Shown here: piece by piece, positions 23,688-34,703 of the stretch
How positions within the stretch are numbered: position 1 is the stretch's first letter
Layout of the letters: the number at the start of each line of letters is the position of its first letter
Origin: Saururus chinensis
Taxonomy: Eukaryota; Streptophyta; Magnoliopsida; Piperales; Saururaceae
Assembly: GCA_035235625.1 (NCBI GenBank)
Contig: CP141143.1
Span: 37,805,178 to 37,869,177 of the forward strand
DNA length: 64,000 nucleotides
Reading direction: 5' to 3'
Notes under the pieces: generated by a model
Database searches by the model: none
Told to the model about the DNA's origin: nothing
Seen by the model: the letters and a program-made list of their open reading frames with translations, nothing else
Position numbers and translations under genes: made by a program

Positions 23688-24081
23688 GGTTAAACTTCTT
23701 GAAGCCCTCTAAGGAGAGATGCTTTGACCCACTACCACTAGCATGCTTCGCCTGAATGACTTGTGTCAGCCACTCTATGGCGGTCAACACATAGTCAATT
23801 CTCAGGTCTCTAGCCGTGTGATTATTATTAGCACATGTATGATTAGGTCCAGCCATCTACACAGCAACTAGACATTAAATCATAACGCCTAATAAGACAA
23901 ACAAATACAAGCTTCAAGCAACTCATCATGCAAGCAACAACAAGATAATCAACTAACGGAATTCAACCTCACTAGCATTGTCTAAAACTTTTATCACCTC
24001 ACACCCCATTATCATTTAAGAATCATCACTTAAACTCATTTACTCTTGAACAAAGTCATGATCCGATACTAAAAACTTATT
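23688..24081 (-). pseudogene. Element F leader and gag N-terminus
   Basis: Minus strand: the primer-site region abuts the 5' LTR (about 24065-24081), followed by a leader and a gag start near 23856 reading MAGPNHTCANNNHTARDLRI, and further on WLTQVIQ, KHLSLEGFKKF. The related element E begins its gag similarly (MTGSNHVDANNYY). The reading continues on the far side of solo LTR A5. Confidence 0.8.
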
Positions 24082-24714
24082 TATCAATCACTGACACATG
24101 CCACCCTTAAGCCGAACCCAGTCCAAGGAGTAAGTGGCACTTAGCACAACAAGGTTGAGTTCGATTGCAGAAGACTTAACTCATTCTTGGGTAGAACACA
24201 CTATGGAGTTGCACACATATACTTTGTAAAAAAGCAAAATGAGCAAATAAAGGACTACTAACTAAAGCATTAGTCTACTCATACCCACGTACTAGTGATA
24301 AATAAGCCCACACATGGCTAAAATAAGTCAAAGCCCACGTACTAGTGATAAATAAGCCCACACATGGCTAAAATAAGTCTAAGGAAACAATGTCTAACAT
24401 AAAAGTATGAAGTAGAGTCAAGTATATATATATCTAACTATACATAAGCAAGCTAACATATAACCCAATATCTCTATGAATCCCCTCTCAATGATCGGTG
24501 CCATCCATATGCAGCCCCAAAACAAAACACAAAACAAAAAAGGGTGAGACAAAGCTCAACAAGGGTTTTAATGCGGAAAGCAAATTCATAATGCCATCAT
24601 ATGCATAATCAACAAAACATTTATCACATAATTATTCACTATACCCATTCACCATGGGACAATCACACATAATCATACCACCTATTCATCATGCACAATT
24701 TATATTCCGTAACA

Positions 24715-25095
24715 TATACTCATGCCACCTACATGTCATACTATCTATAACTTATCTCATCAACACATAGTCATGTCATATACATATCATGTTATATATA
24801 ACATATTTCATCAGCACATAGTCATGCCATTTGCATATCATGCTATGTATAACTTATCTCATCAACACATAGTCATGCCACCTACATGTCATACTATCTA
24901 TAACTTATCTAATCAACACATAGTCATGTCACATGTATATCATGCTATTTATAATATATTTCATCAATACATAGTCATATCACTTACATATCATGCTATA
25001 TATAACATATTTCATTAACACATAGTCATGCTATCTGCATATCATGTTATGTATAACTTATCTCATCAACACATAGTCATGCCACCTGCATATCA
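24715..25095 (-). repeat. About six 61-bp repeats inside LTR A4
   Basis: Units alternate ACTCATGCCACCTACATGTC and CACATAGTCATGTCA-type variants. Their translation gives a repetitive open frame on the plus strand that is not a gene. Confidence 0.92.
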
Positions 25096-26709
25096 TGCCA
25101 TAACCCACATTTCATAAGCACATACCATGCCACCTTTGCATCATGGGTTCAAATATAACTCAAAACAGTTGTACACCACATGTATAAATATATGGATTGC
25201 ATTATAACAATCACACCCTGCATGAATCATTCTCAATATAAACTCATACATAATCATTACTTAATAAAAAATATACCCTGCAACATTAAGTACATCAACT
25301 ACACACCATCCTGCATATTCATTCAAATCATACCATAATCACATGAGTAAAGTAAGCTTCATTGTTCCTACACAACCTGTGTCAATGATCATTATCTCCC
25401 ATATACATGCAACAATTAAAAGTGAATGTCTCACAATTGAGAAAAATAACTATCCTGCTCACCTTGGCTGAAGCCTAAGTGACTGATTGCTCACCCTGGC
25501 TTAGCCTAAGCAGAACTTCTCACCTTGGGCAATACTAAGAGGAAGCCCTAAGAAGTTTGGGTAAGTTCCTCAATTGGGAAAATACCTCTTGATAAGCCGG
25601 TGCACATGAACAAACTAGTTGGATTCTTAGGGTCAAGATAACTTATCAAATAACTTATCCAATGACATCCATTTACATTTTACATCCAATCGATTAATCA
25701 CAGCTAGTCACAATTAATCTTGTTTATAAATCATATTGATGATGCATGCAACATGATACATACGTGAACAAAGGATAAATGAGTCCAAGTATAAGTAAAC
25801 ATGCTCAAATCAGTCCATATGTGCATAAACACGGTCCATTTGTGTCAAATAAAATTATAAATTGTCTAAGTAAGAGTGTTTATAAGTGATAGTGTTCAAA
25901 TCTAAGGTAAAACATGAGAATCATGAACTAACAATAATCAATCTTATATATGTGAGCATCCATAATTCTGTCATAGCCCTATCCAACTGCAATCATGTAG
26001 TAAATGTGTAGAAAATATCAAAGTACGAGTTGAAGACAAATATAACCTCATGCTAGACCTAGACAAGTATAAACATGTCAATACTAGAACTAAAACATGT
26101 GAAAAATAATTCACCCTAAATCAATATAACATGTGGAAGCATATATACATAATCATGGTTAAAACCTACTAAAAATCGTGAGGTAAATCATGAAGATATC
26201 ATCAAACATGGATTTCAAGCTAGTAGAATATCATACTAAAGCTAAACAAGTATAGTCCTAACCATGATTTGAGCTAAATCATAATTTAAAGATGGTTCTC
26301 ATGTAATCACAATAGTATTTATAGGTAATAATAACTCATTTTAGTCATAAGGAATTAGATTTATGAGAAGAGAATAAGAAATAACCAAAATACACAAAAA
26401 TGAGCTAAGACACCAAAACTGCTATTTCGCCATTGAAACGCTAGGCCATTGGATCCACCAGACATGTCGGTTGGCCATTCGAATGCCCTTCTAGTTTGTT
26501 CGAACGCCCTTCACAATTCACTTTTTACCCATTTTCTGGTTGAGCTTCAACCTTCTAAAATTCAAACCTGAAATTTTAAAATATTCAAGATAAATTTTAA
26601 AATTACCATAGAACATCATAATATCAAAATATAACCATATAACATGATAAATCTAATCAAGAAAACACACCTTAATCTATTTTTTTTCTTTCAGAAATGA
26701 GGGTAGAGT

Positions 26710-28430
26710 TGTAATGACCTTGAATTTCCAGTACGTTTTCTAATAAGTTAATTTTGGAGTTTGTAGCATTTTTTTAATTAGTTATAGTTTGTTGCATATT
26801 TAATCTTCATGAGATTATGGTAGAGTGCGGAAAAGCGAATGTAACGGCTTTTAAAGTGCTTGATTCAAACATCGGGGCTGAAAGTTATGGCCTCGGAAAA
26901 TGTGTCACATGGGCGAGACCCACCTTATAAGTATGGGATGACCTACCTATGTGTAGTCTAGTTTGGTAGGGCTCGTCAATACGAGCCCAACGGTGTCAAG
27001 AACGCGTGAATCGGAGTATGGGTGATAAAGATATGCATGTTTAAAGTTTTTATTTTTTTAAAAAATAAAAAAATATTATAAAAAGCGAGGCTGATGCACG
27101 CGGCTGGCGTCAGCTGGCACCATGGTGGCAGTGCCACATGGACCTGGGCCTATGGGACTACAGGCCAGGCTCGCAATGCACAGCGGACCCACGTGGCGGA
27201 TCCGTTTCACTCAGGACTAGGCCCGCGACGACGCGTGCTGCGATCTCACCAAATGGTGCAACAGGGCCCGGGCGGCACGGGAAATGTGAGCGTGACGCGA
27301 GTCACGTGTGTGTCACATTTTCGTAAAGCATGCGGGTGTCGTGTCCGTGTGAAGCACGCGGGACATGGCGCACGGCTATAAATAGTTGTCCTAGGCTATT
27401 TTTTTGGGTTGTTTCCAATTTTTCCACTTCTGTACCTGTTTTCCTCCATTCTCAACTATTTTAAGTCCGAATCGAGTGATTCAAATGGCGTTTCCTACTG
27501 AATTCAATATTCTGGACGCTGTGGTGGGGTCGGTTTCTTTATTCGAGGCTTCTACTATTATGAATTTGTAACCAAGTGTTAAGGTAGGGGGCTTTAAACT
27601 CTCAACGTGTGCTCGGTATAACTTCTTTACACATGATTTAACATGATTAAGCTTATGTGATTGATTTATGTAAGACATGTTATGTGATGAATTGTTTTGG
27701 AATGAATGTTGCTTTGTTTTGAATGATGTGATGATTAATTCATGGGCTTAAGAACCCAGAATAATCATAGAGTGATGATGTCCGCCGAGAAAAATAAATC
27801 GGCAAGTAGCGCGCACAGGGTAGAGCATCGTGGGAAAGCTCTATCCTTAAGTGGCCCTCGTTTGCCCCATGAGAGTCGAGGGTAGGCCATAGGGTGTCGC
27901 AGCTTGTGGATTTGTTGTGATTTGGAACCGTTTTGTTTTACACATAATTTATCGTGATAAAGGTTTCTAAAGAAAATGTTGTAGGGTTTTCAAAGAGATT
28001 TCTGGTTAGTATCTCTATTAGATTTTAAATCAACCTGCTAAGTATTTTAAAATACTCACCCACCCCCAGATTCTGCAAGTAATGCAACGAGGGTGAGAGT
28101 GAAGGAAGTGTAGTGTCCCAGATATTTTATCTGCTCTCTATTTTTGGAAAATATGTAATATTTATATGACTACAGTTTAAGGGTATGATGTGCCCGAAGA
28201 CTTGTAAGGCTTGTAAAACTTCAACTCTACAAACCTAAGTCCATAGCTTGTGTTAAAGATTTTATTAAGCGCATGAATAATATTTTGTTATGCTATGACT
28301 TTGTGGTATACTTATTATTAATATAAAGCATCTGTGACTGTGATCTGCATTGACGGCCATTATGTTTGGACGCACATGTGTTGGTAGAACGTGTCAAACA
28401 TTATGACGATAAAAAAAACCGGCCGTCACA
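26710..28430 (+). mobile_element. Solo LTR B1 (family B, 1.7 kb)
   Basis: Starts TGTAATGACC and ends CGGCCGTCACA. The flanks are AGAGT and AGAGC, a 5-bp duplication with one difference. It contains a TATA motif (GGCTATAAATAG, near 27374-27385), a GC-rich segment (27090-27370) just upstream of it, and the short inverted repeat GGCTCGTCAATACGAGCC near 26968. It is nested in the 5' LTR of element F. No coding domains. Confidence 0.85.
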
Positions 28431-28922
28431 AGAGCACTTCCTTCTCCCTTATACAACCCTTCCTCAAATAGGTAAGTGGATAAGGTTTTTCCTTAATTAG
28501 TAAGGTTTTGGGCTAGGTTTACAGAATGTTGGACTGTAAAATAGGGTAAAACCAACCTAAGTGGCTAATTAGGGTTATTTTAAGGCTAAAAATAAATTTA
28601 ATCATTCCAAAACCCACTAGAATAAAATAATAAGAGTTTAGAGTGTTAAGTAGGTTGCACGCCGTCTAATGTAGATATGGGGCCCATGGTAACAAGGTCC
28701 ATACCCTAAATTAAAAGAAAATTACACTAAAATATCATAAATTTTATAAAAATTAAATAAATAAGGTTTGACACTAAAACTTATAAAATAAAAATAAACC
28801 CTATTTAAACCATAATTACTAACCCTTAACCCCAAAATCAAGTCAAATAAGCAATTGAAGCAAAAATATATAAATAAAAAAAATAAAAAAAATAAAACTA
28901 AGTTAAAGTTAGAAATCTTACA

Positions 28923-29017
28923 CTAAGTACCCAACCACTTAAATTATACAAAATAGTGCTATTAACATGGAACAAATTTTTTTAACAAATAAAGTTATTA
29001 ATCTAAGACAGAGGGAA
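28923..29017. mobile_element. Right half of Stowaway-like MITE M2, split by element F
   Basis: Sequence from AAGTACCCAACCACTTAAAT to GACAGAGGGAACA matches the right half of M1. The left half is not next to it because element F inserted inside the MITE. Confidence 0.65.
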
Positions 29018-30704
29018 CATGTTCCGCCTAGTCAATCTAGAACTCAGCCAATTTGGGCCTTTGGCCAAGCCTGAAATCAAGACAAAAAGTTGAAAATCAA
29101 GACAAAAAGTTGACTCCGTTTTTTGATTAACATTCTTACGGCCGACAATTTCTAAAAGCCAGAGGGCTTCAATTATTTGCAGCTGGCATGAGCAATTCAC
29201 ATCACATAGCTGCAAAATCACAAAATACAACACTAAAATACTCTTCTCCCAATCCTTTACAGTTTGACTAATTAAGAGAATTATTACAAAGTCATCAATT
29301 CAATTGATAGAGATCCTGGTCCCATTAAGACATCCTAAATATTCTCTCCTTAAGTAACCAATGCACTTTATAAAAGGCAAGAATAACACAGTCAGACTTG
29401 AAAACTAATCTTGGTCATTAATTAATTGCGTTTGATCATTAATTAAGTGAGTTGTTATTTCTGCTCATCCATAACAGTGGATGAAACTAACCTACCTAAA
29501 ACACAACTAAACATCAAACAAAATTAAATCTATCTGATGGTTGATCATATCATAATTAATTCAACTATTAGGTAAGTAATGATATTTCTTATGAAAGGGC
29601 TATTAATCTACTTGGAAAAAGTGGGAAGGTGGCCTTGATTGAAGGATCCAGCTGTTGCTGCTCCTGTTTTGCTCCCAACATCTTAATCATCATTAGAAAA
29701 TATCAAATGCTATTAGCCGCACATGAATACACACGCATGAGGATACACACGTGCATATGCACGCTCAGGTATCCATATAAATTCGCATAGTATCGCAACT
29801 TTTTTATCATGTAAATGTTATAAAGTATGTTCCGAATCAATTTATTTTAGGGTAACGTAAAAGTCTACACCTAACGCAATAAAACAATTGAAAGAGAAGT
29901 AATTAGGAAACGAATATCAGTGTACCTTGTTTTGCACTACAAGTACTGATGTCATCAGGTCCAATTTTGCCAATCCTGATTTTATTATTATTTTAGAAAT
30001 AATATCCCCAAATTCGACCCAACCGGAATGTTAAACTCAACCCCAACCCTGCCGGACCCATTAAGAATATAAAAAGTTTATATTTTATTTTTTAAATATT
30101 TTTTAAATTATTAATAAAAGAATAATTAAAAAATGCCCGGTCATCCGTGCGCCAAAATGTGTACCCGGCACATATTAGCGTAACTCTATTGATAAATATA
30201 AAATTGTAACAATTTAATCTTATTTTTTCCTGAAGAGAAAATTTTTTAAATTTATTAAATGAAAATACTAGTATTTATATCTTTAATAGAGACCATAGAG
30301 TTGTAACAGGCAACTACTCAAAATCTATATTTAACTTAAATAATTATTCAGGTTTAAAATAAAAACCCAAACTCAAACTATTAAAGTTGGGTCGAGTCAA
30401 CATCCCCGTTGCGAGGTAAAAATAAATCAACAGAGTAAACCACGGAAGAGCAACTTGTTTATTTAAATTTACATTTTTATAAAAAAAAATAAAAGAAAGA
30501 GGAGCAGCTTTCCGTCACCAAAATGGAACAGACGCACACTAAACATTCGAGACCTGGGCCCCATCTCGTACGGAGTCTAGTTATCGTGACCTCTCCCACA
30601 CGTGCAAGATTCACATCCCACCAAATTCATTAAACTCTCCGCTCTCGGCTTTTTAACAGGAGGGCCAAGCCTCGTCCCTTTCCTGTGATTTCTCCGCCTC
30701 CAAA
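29018..30704. other. Intergenic region upstream of the kinase gene
   Basis: No gene recognised. It contains a 20-bp tandem duplication (29073-29112, unit with ATCAAGACAAAAAGTTG). GC content rises sharply about 200 bp before the kinase start. A TATA-like TTTTATAAAA lies at about 30476-30485. Confidence 0.5.
30599..30604 (+). promoter_or_regulatory. G-box core (CACGTG) upstream of the kinase gene
   Basis: A CACGTG palindrome about 100 bp before the start codon. This is the core bound by plant bZIP and bHLH factors. Presence is certain; use is inferred. Confidence 0.35.
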
Positions 30705-31922
30705 ATGGAGTTGGACCCAGAAAAGCTCACGGCCGTCCGGGTCCTCGGCAGCGGCGCCATGGGCACCGTCTTCCTCGCCCGCGACCCCCTCCGTCCCGGT
30801 GAACCGCCTTTCGCTGTCAAGGCCGTTCACAAGCCTGCCGCTGCTGCCCGCCACAGCGCCGACCGCCGGGCCCGGTGGGAGATCTCAGTCCTGTCCCGCC
30901 TCGACCACCCCTTCCTCCCCACCCTCCTCGCCTCCGCTGAGACCGACGACCTTCTCCTCTGGGCCATCCCCTACTGTCCCGCCGGTGACCTGAACCAGCT
31001 CCGCTACCGCCAGACCGAGCGCGTCTTCTCCCTCGCAGCCATCCGCTTCTACGCCGCCGAGCTCGTCTGCGCCCTCGATCATCTTCACCACCTCGGCGTC
31101 GTCTATCGCGACCTGAAACCAGAGAACGTGCTCGTCCAGGCCTCTGGCCACATCATGCTCACCGACTTCGACCTCTCCCGCGCCCTCCCCCGCCGTGCGA
31201 CGTCGGTCGGGCCGCCTCCTGTCTCTCCTCAACTCCCTGCGCGGCCGCGGCCACGGCCACGAGCGCGCCGGAAGCTGTGCCGCATGTTCTCCACAGTCGC
31301 TGTGACGGAGAAGGGTGGCGCGGGTCTGAAGAAGGCGAAGTCGGCGAGGGTCTCGCCGGTAAGCCGGCGACGCCCGAGCTTTACCGCTGGGGAGCGGTCG
31401 TTCTCGTTCGTGGGGACGGAGGAGTACGTGTCGCCGGAGGTTGTCCGGGGGGACGGCCACGAGTTCGCGGTCGACTGGTGGGCTCTCGGGGTACTGGTGT
31501 ACGAGATGGCTCACGGGCGGACGCCATTCCGGGGGCGGAACCGCAAGGAAACGTTCCGAAACGTCCTGTTCCGCTTTCCAGAGTTCGTGGGCACGCCGTC
31601 CGAGCTCACGGACTTCATCTCGGCGCTGCTCGAGAAGGACCCCACGAGACGGCTGGGTTACGAACGCGGGGCGGACGAGGTGAAGGAGCACCCTTTCTTT
31701 CGCGGTCTCAGATGGGATCTGCTGACGGAGGTCTCACGGCCGCCGTTTCTTGCTACTACTGACGAGGAAGATCTCCGCCTTCTTGGAACGCCAGGCAAGG
31801 AGTTTCTAATTAAGGACTACTTTGAGAGGCCACGGCCGCAGCCATCGTCTCTGGCCGTTTCCTTCTCCCCGCTGCCATCGCCGACACATGACGGCAGGGG
31901 AAACAGTTTGACGGAATTCTGA
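30705..31922 (+). CDS. UCN: AGC-family protein kinase, UNICORN (UCN/UCNL) type
   Basis: A 405-residue serine/threonine kinase encoded without introns. Visible motifs: glycine loop GSGAMG (15-20), ATP-binding Lys39, paired Glu59, catalytic YRDLKPEN (134-141), and DFD (154-156) in place of DFG, the hallmark of plant AGC VIII kinases. An Arg/Pro-rich insert of about 75 residues follows (157-231), then the activation segment SFSFVGTEEYVSPE (232-245) with its phosphorylatable Ser/Thr, then DWWALGVLVYEM (257-268) and the C-terminal AGC extension with IKDYFE (369-374). Length and motif spacing match Arabidopsis UCN, which limits ectopic growth in integuments and flowers. No FxxF docking motif is clear at the end (it finishes SLTEF). 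The ATG at 30705 places the glycine loop 14 residues in, as expected. Third codon positions are strongly G/C, unlike the surrounding DNA. It looks intact. UCN and UCNL cannot be told apart without a tree. Confidence 0.93.
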   Translation: MELDPEKLTAVRVLGSGAMGTVFLARDPLRPGEPPFAVKAVHKPAAAARHSADRRARWEISVLSRLDHPFLPTLLASAETDDLLLWAIPYCPAGDLNQLRYRQTERVFSLAAIRFYAAELVCALDHLHHLGVVYRDLKPENVLVQASGHIMLTDFDLSRALPRRATSVGPPPVSPQLPARPRPRPRARRKLCRMFSTVAVTEKGGAGLKKAKSARVSPVSRRRPSFTAGERSFSFVGTEEYVSPEVVRGDGHEFAVDWWALGVLVYEMAHGRTPFRGRNRKETFRNVLFRFPEFVGTPSELTDFISALLEKDPTRRLGYERGADEVKEHPFFRGLRWDLLTEVSRPPFLATTDEEDLRLLGTPGKEFLIKDYFERPRPQPSSLAVSFSPLPSPTHDGRGNSLTEF

Positions 31923-32991
31923 CGTTTCCCATGTACATAAAGACACGGCCGAAACGTACGGGCCAGTTGTACAGGCCGAAATCCGGCGCCACTTGTACAG
32001 ACTAAATCCGGCACGGTGGATGTGTGATGACGTGAGGCCCTGCTCAGTGGGCGCAACCGACAGAGCGTGATTCCTTGCCCGTGTCCGTGTATTACGGAAC
32101 GGGTAAGGTGGCCGGTTTGTCGCGACGCGTCAGCGATGCACAGCGCATAAAGATGTTTGTCGCCGTTTGTTTTTAGTTTAACGGCCCCTATCACGGTTTG
32201 GTTCCAACACTGGATGTTTTGGGTCTGGACCGAGTTATGCGAAAAGAGAGTCGTCTAATTCCCAACATAATAATTGGAAAATAATATTTTTATTCTATTT
32301 TCTTTACGTTAAATGTTACTTTTAACTTTTGATTAGATTGGAAAAGGTGAATTTTCATATTATTAAGTGCAACTTACCTTTTCTATTAAAGTAGAGGCTG
32401 AATATACTTGTAATGTAAAAGAAATAGAATAAGAATATCAATTTCCATAGTAATTAACTCACTCCCATTGTCGTAACAAAGTTTGGGTAATGTTACATAC
32501 CTTGAATGGTGCAGCCTGGTCACGGGCATTAGTAGGAAATAATTTCACCTAATTATAAAATATATGTATATCACCGAATTAGAAGGAATATTCCTTTTAT
32601 TTTATATTAATAGTTCTATTTGATTTTTTAAAATTATTTAAAATTAATTTATTTTAAAAACCATTAATTTGGGATATATATGTATTATCTAAATTGTAAA
32701 ATAAACAACATTTAAGGAAGTTTTACACAAAATTTAAGGAAGTTTTACTTTTACACAGTTGGCAAAGTATATACTCTTTATGAAACACTTGTTTCTCAAA
32801 TTTTAATACTCTTTTTATGGGATGAAGAGGATATTAATTTCTAGGAGTACGATAATTATTCAACACACTAAATTTACTATGGTTACTTGTATACTGAACT
32901 ATCATTAGTTTTGAAAGTGTTTGGACAAGCAAAGAAGCCAGATCAAAGTGGCGTCTATCTAGTTACTATGACTAATTATTGTACTCCATCC
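31923..32991. other. 3' flank of the kinase gene and intergenic DNA
   Basis: GC-rich to about 32200, probably including the 3' untranslated region, then abruptly AT-rich. At 32575-32690 there is a short AT-rich block related to the MITE ends (TTTATATTAATAGTTCTATTT). No second gene was seen. Confidence 0.5.
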
Positions 32992-33160
32992 ATTTTATAT
33001 TAATAATTACATTTAAAAAAATATTTATTAAGTGGTAAAATTCATATATAAGAGAAAAGAAAAAAAAACTTATGATACTAATTTTTCAGTACCCAACAAC
33101 TTTAATTAGACAAAATAAAGCTATTAGTATGCAACAAACATTTTTGTCAAATGGAGAGCA
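32992..33160. mobile_element. Stowaway-like MITE, copy M3
   Basis: Starts TACTCCATCCATTTTATATT and ends near AAATGGAGAGCA, with the internal blocks of M1 (AGTACCCAACAACTTTAATTA, CTATTAGTATGCAACAAA). About 170 bp. Confidence 0.7.
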
Positions 33161-33369
33161 TCATATAATTTCTTAACCCATTTAATATAATCTATATATT
33201 ACATTGTCAATTGAGGCGTAGCATGCTAGATAAGGAGAGGTCTGAGGTTTAATTGAGCTTATAATATATGGGGAGGGGTGTAGGTTCTACGAGTCATATC
33301 ATAAGCATAAAAGTTATCTGTGATGATTAGTACTAAATTGAGAGATAATAAAGCGTTTTTTATATTAGG

Positions 33370-33546
33370 TACTCCCTCTATCCCATATTAATAACTATAT
33401 TTAGAAAAACAGTTATTGAACAGAGAAACACTTATCTAATAGTAAAACAAAAGTTTATGATACTCATTTTTACGTACCGAACTGCTTAAATTTAACAAAA
33501 AATATATTGGTTACGTATTTTTTTAATTTAAAATAAAAAAAATATG
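33370..33546. mobile_element. Stowaway-like MITE, copy M4
   Basis: Starts TACTCCCTCTATCCCATATT, the best preserved end of the family here. The right end is eroded and approximate. Confidence 0.65.
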
Positions 33547-34606
33547 GTTCATCTAATATATTGGTTATAGTTTATACATAACTAGATAACTGGAGTTACT
33601 TGATCACTGAGGGTTGAATCAAGGTTCATTTAAGAATCAGCGGTGGCTAAGACCAAGGCATGAAAATGCACATGCCCCCTCATATTTTGCACTCTCAAAA
33701 ATGCCGCTCATATCACACGCACTTTGAGCAAAAATACGTCCTTTTCCTCGCGTATGGGTCAGATCTTTCCTTAATCAAAAGCAGCGTCTAGAAAGCATTC
33801 ACGTGGGTACACAATGCTGAGTATGGGCAAGTAGTTTTTTCTTCTTCTTTTTTTAAGAAAGGAACGACCAATATTGCCTATGTATGATATATTTGTCTTA
33901 TGAGGGGCAAATTAAGACAAAGACTGTTTCAGTTCACGGGTAGCAGCGCCGCACTGTGGACCCAGTTATGTGGAAAAGTCCGACCTTTTTGTTTTCGGCT
34001 AACATATTTGTCTGCACGTTCTTGTAAAAACAGCCCACAACTGGCCTTCCCGTTTGCTAATATGGCTGCTGCCGCCGTAAGTAGATTCGCCGATATACTC
34101 TTTGCGTGGTTCAATCGGTTGACGTGGTCCATGACTCCTTCCGCCACCATAGTTAGTATTTAGCTTTAAAAATGAGTCGATTTACACACTACTTAGATAA
34201 AGATTTGGTTGTTTTTTTATTACCTAATTTTTGTGCACTTATTATACATTACCTGCTTTTATATTATTTTCTAACAAAAATATGACTCTCTTTGTATTTA
34301 ATATTACCAAAAGTCATCCAACCTTTTAATGTCTCAGCGTTTTAACCATAATAATTTAGGGTTTCTTTACAACCGCTTTTCCCTCTTTCCCACCGCCTCC
34401 CGCCGCTCTTCCCGCTCTGCTAGTGCCTCTTACCTTCCACTGTCCTTTGTAAACTGACCCTCAGTCTCTCCATCCTCCTCTTCCTCATCGCCTCCTTTGG
34501 TCATCTAGAAGTCATAAACTAAAAAGGGGACATGTTGTTCTACCTATAGAAGAGCCCAAACAATTTAGATGGGATGCAATAGAGTTGGGCCCCGATGCTG
34601 GTGAAC
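33547..34606. other. Intergenic DNA left of solo LTR B2
   Basis: A slightly GC-richer stretch at 33900-34170 and a pyrimidine-rich stretch at 34370-34500. Before B2 inserted, this DNA lay directly upstream of the PDI pseudogene, so it may hold that pseudogene's decayed 5' part. A hydrophobic ILLFLIASF-like reading near 34470-34500 would suit a signal peptide, but that is speculative. Confidence 0.35.
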
Positions 34607-34703
34607 CCTTTTTTAATGATATAAATTTTTAGAATGCTTTTCCACCTTTAATAAAGATAATATTATAGTATTTAATAATTTTTTAATTAGAAGATATTAT
34701 TAT

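Larger units (their letters stand above)
15782..28922 (-). mobile_element. Gypsy element F (chromovirus-like), decayed and multiply interrupted
   Basis: Parts on the minus strand: 5' LTR 24082-28922 (family A; net about 3.1 kb after removing nested B1), a primer-site region near 24065-24081 resembling the initiator-Met tRNA type (TTTTTAGTATCGG), leader, gag (start near 23856, continuing at 18435 beyond nested A5), protease, RT and the beginning of RNase H (to about 15941), then an AT-rich tail to 15782. Integrase and a 3' LTR are not present. The polyprotein carries many breaks. The order gag-PR-RT-RH and the giant LTR fit the Del/Tekay-type Gypsy lineage (inferred). It sits in a MITE: the right half of that MITE starts at the element's right end. 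Confidence 0.82.
24082..28922 (-). mobile_element. 5' LTR of element F (family A copy A4), interrupted by B1
   Basis: Adjoins the primer site on its left and ends AGAAATCTTACA at 28922. It holds a roughly 61-bp repeat array (24715-25095), a TTCGAA cluster (26430-26515) and nested solo LTR B1. The five bases to the right are CTAAG, after which a half MITE begins. Confidence 0.85.

Noticed and set aside
24722-25018. Repetitive 98-codon open frame
   Set aside because: It is a translation of the 61-bp LTR array; the equivalent arrays in other LTRs are not open.
30885-31691. Long antisense open frame (268 codons) across the kinase gene
   Set aside because: It is a by-product of the strong GC bias at third positions of the kinase. 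The sense strand has all kinase motifs, and the antisense product is Arg/Glu-rich without domains.
33205-33310. Possible tRNA-derived SINE (box A- and B-like GGCGTAGCATGCTAGA and AGGTTTAATTGAG)
   Set aside because: The boxes are too degenerate, and no tail or target duplication was seen.
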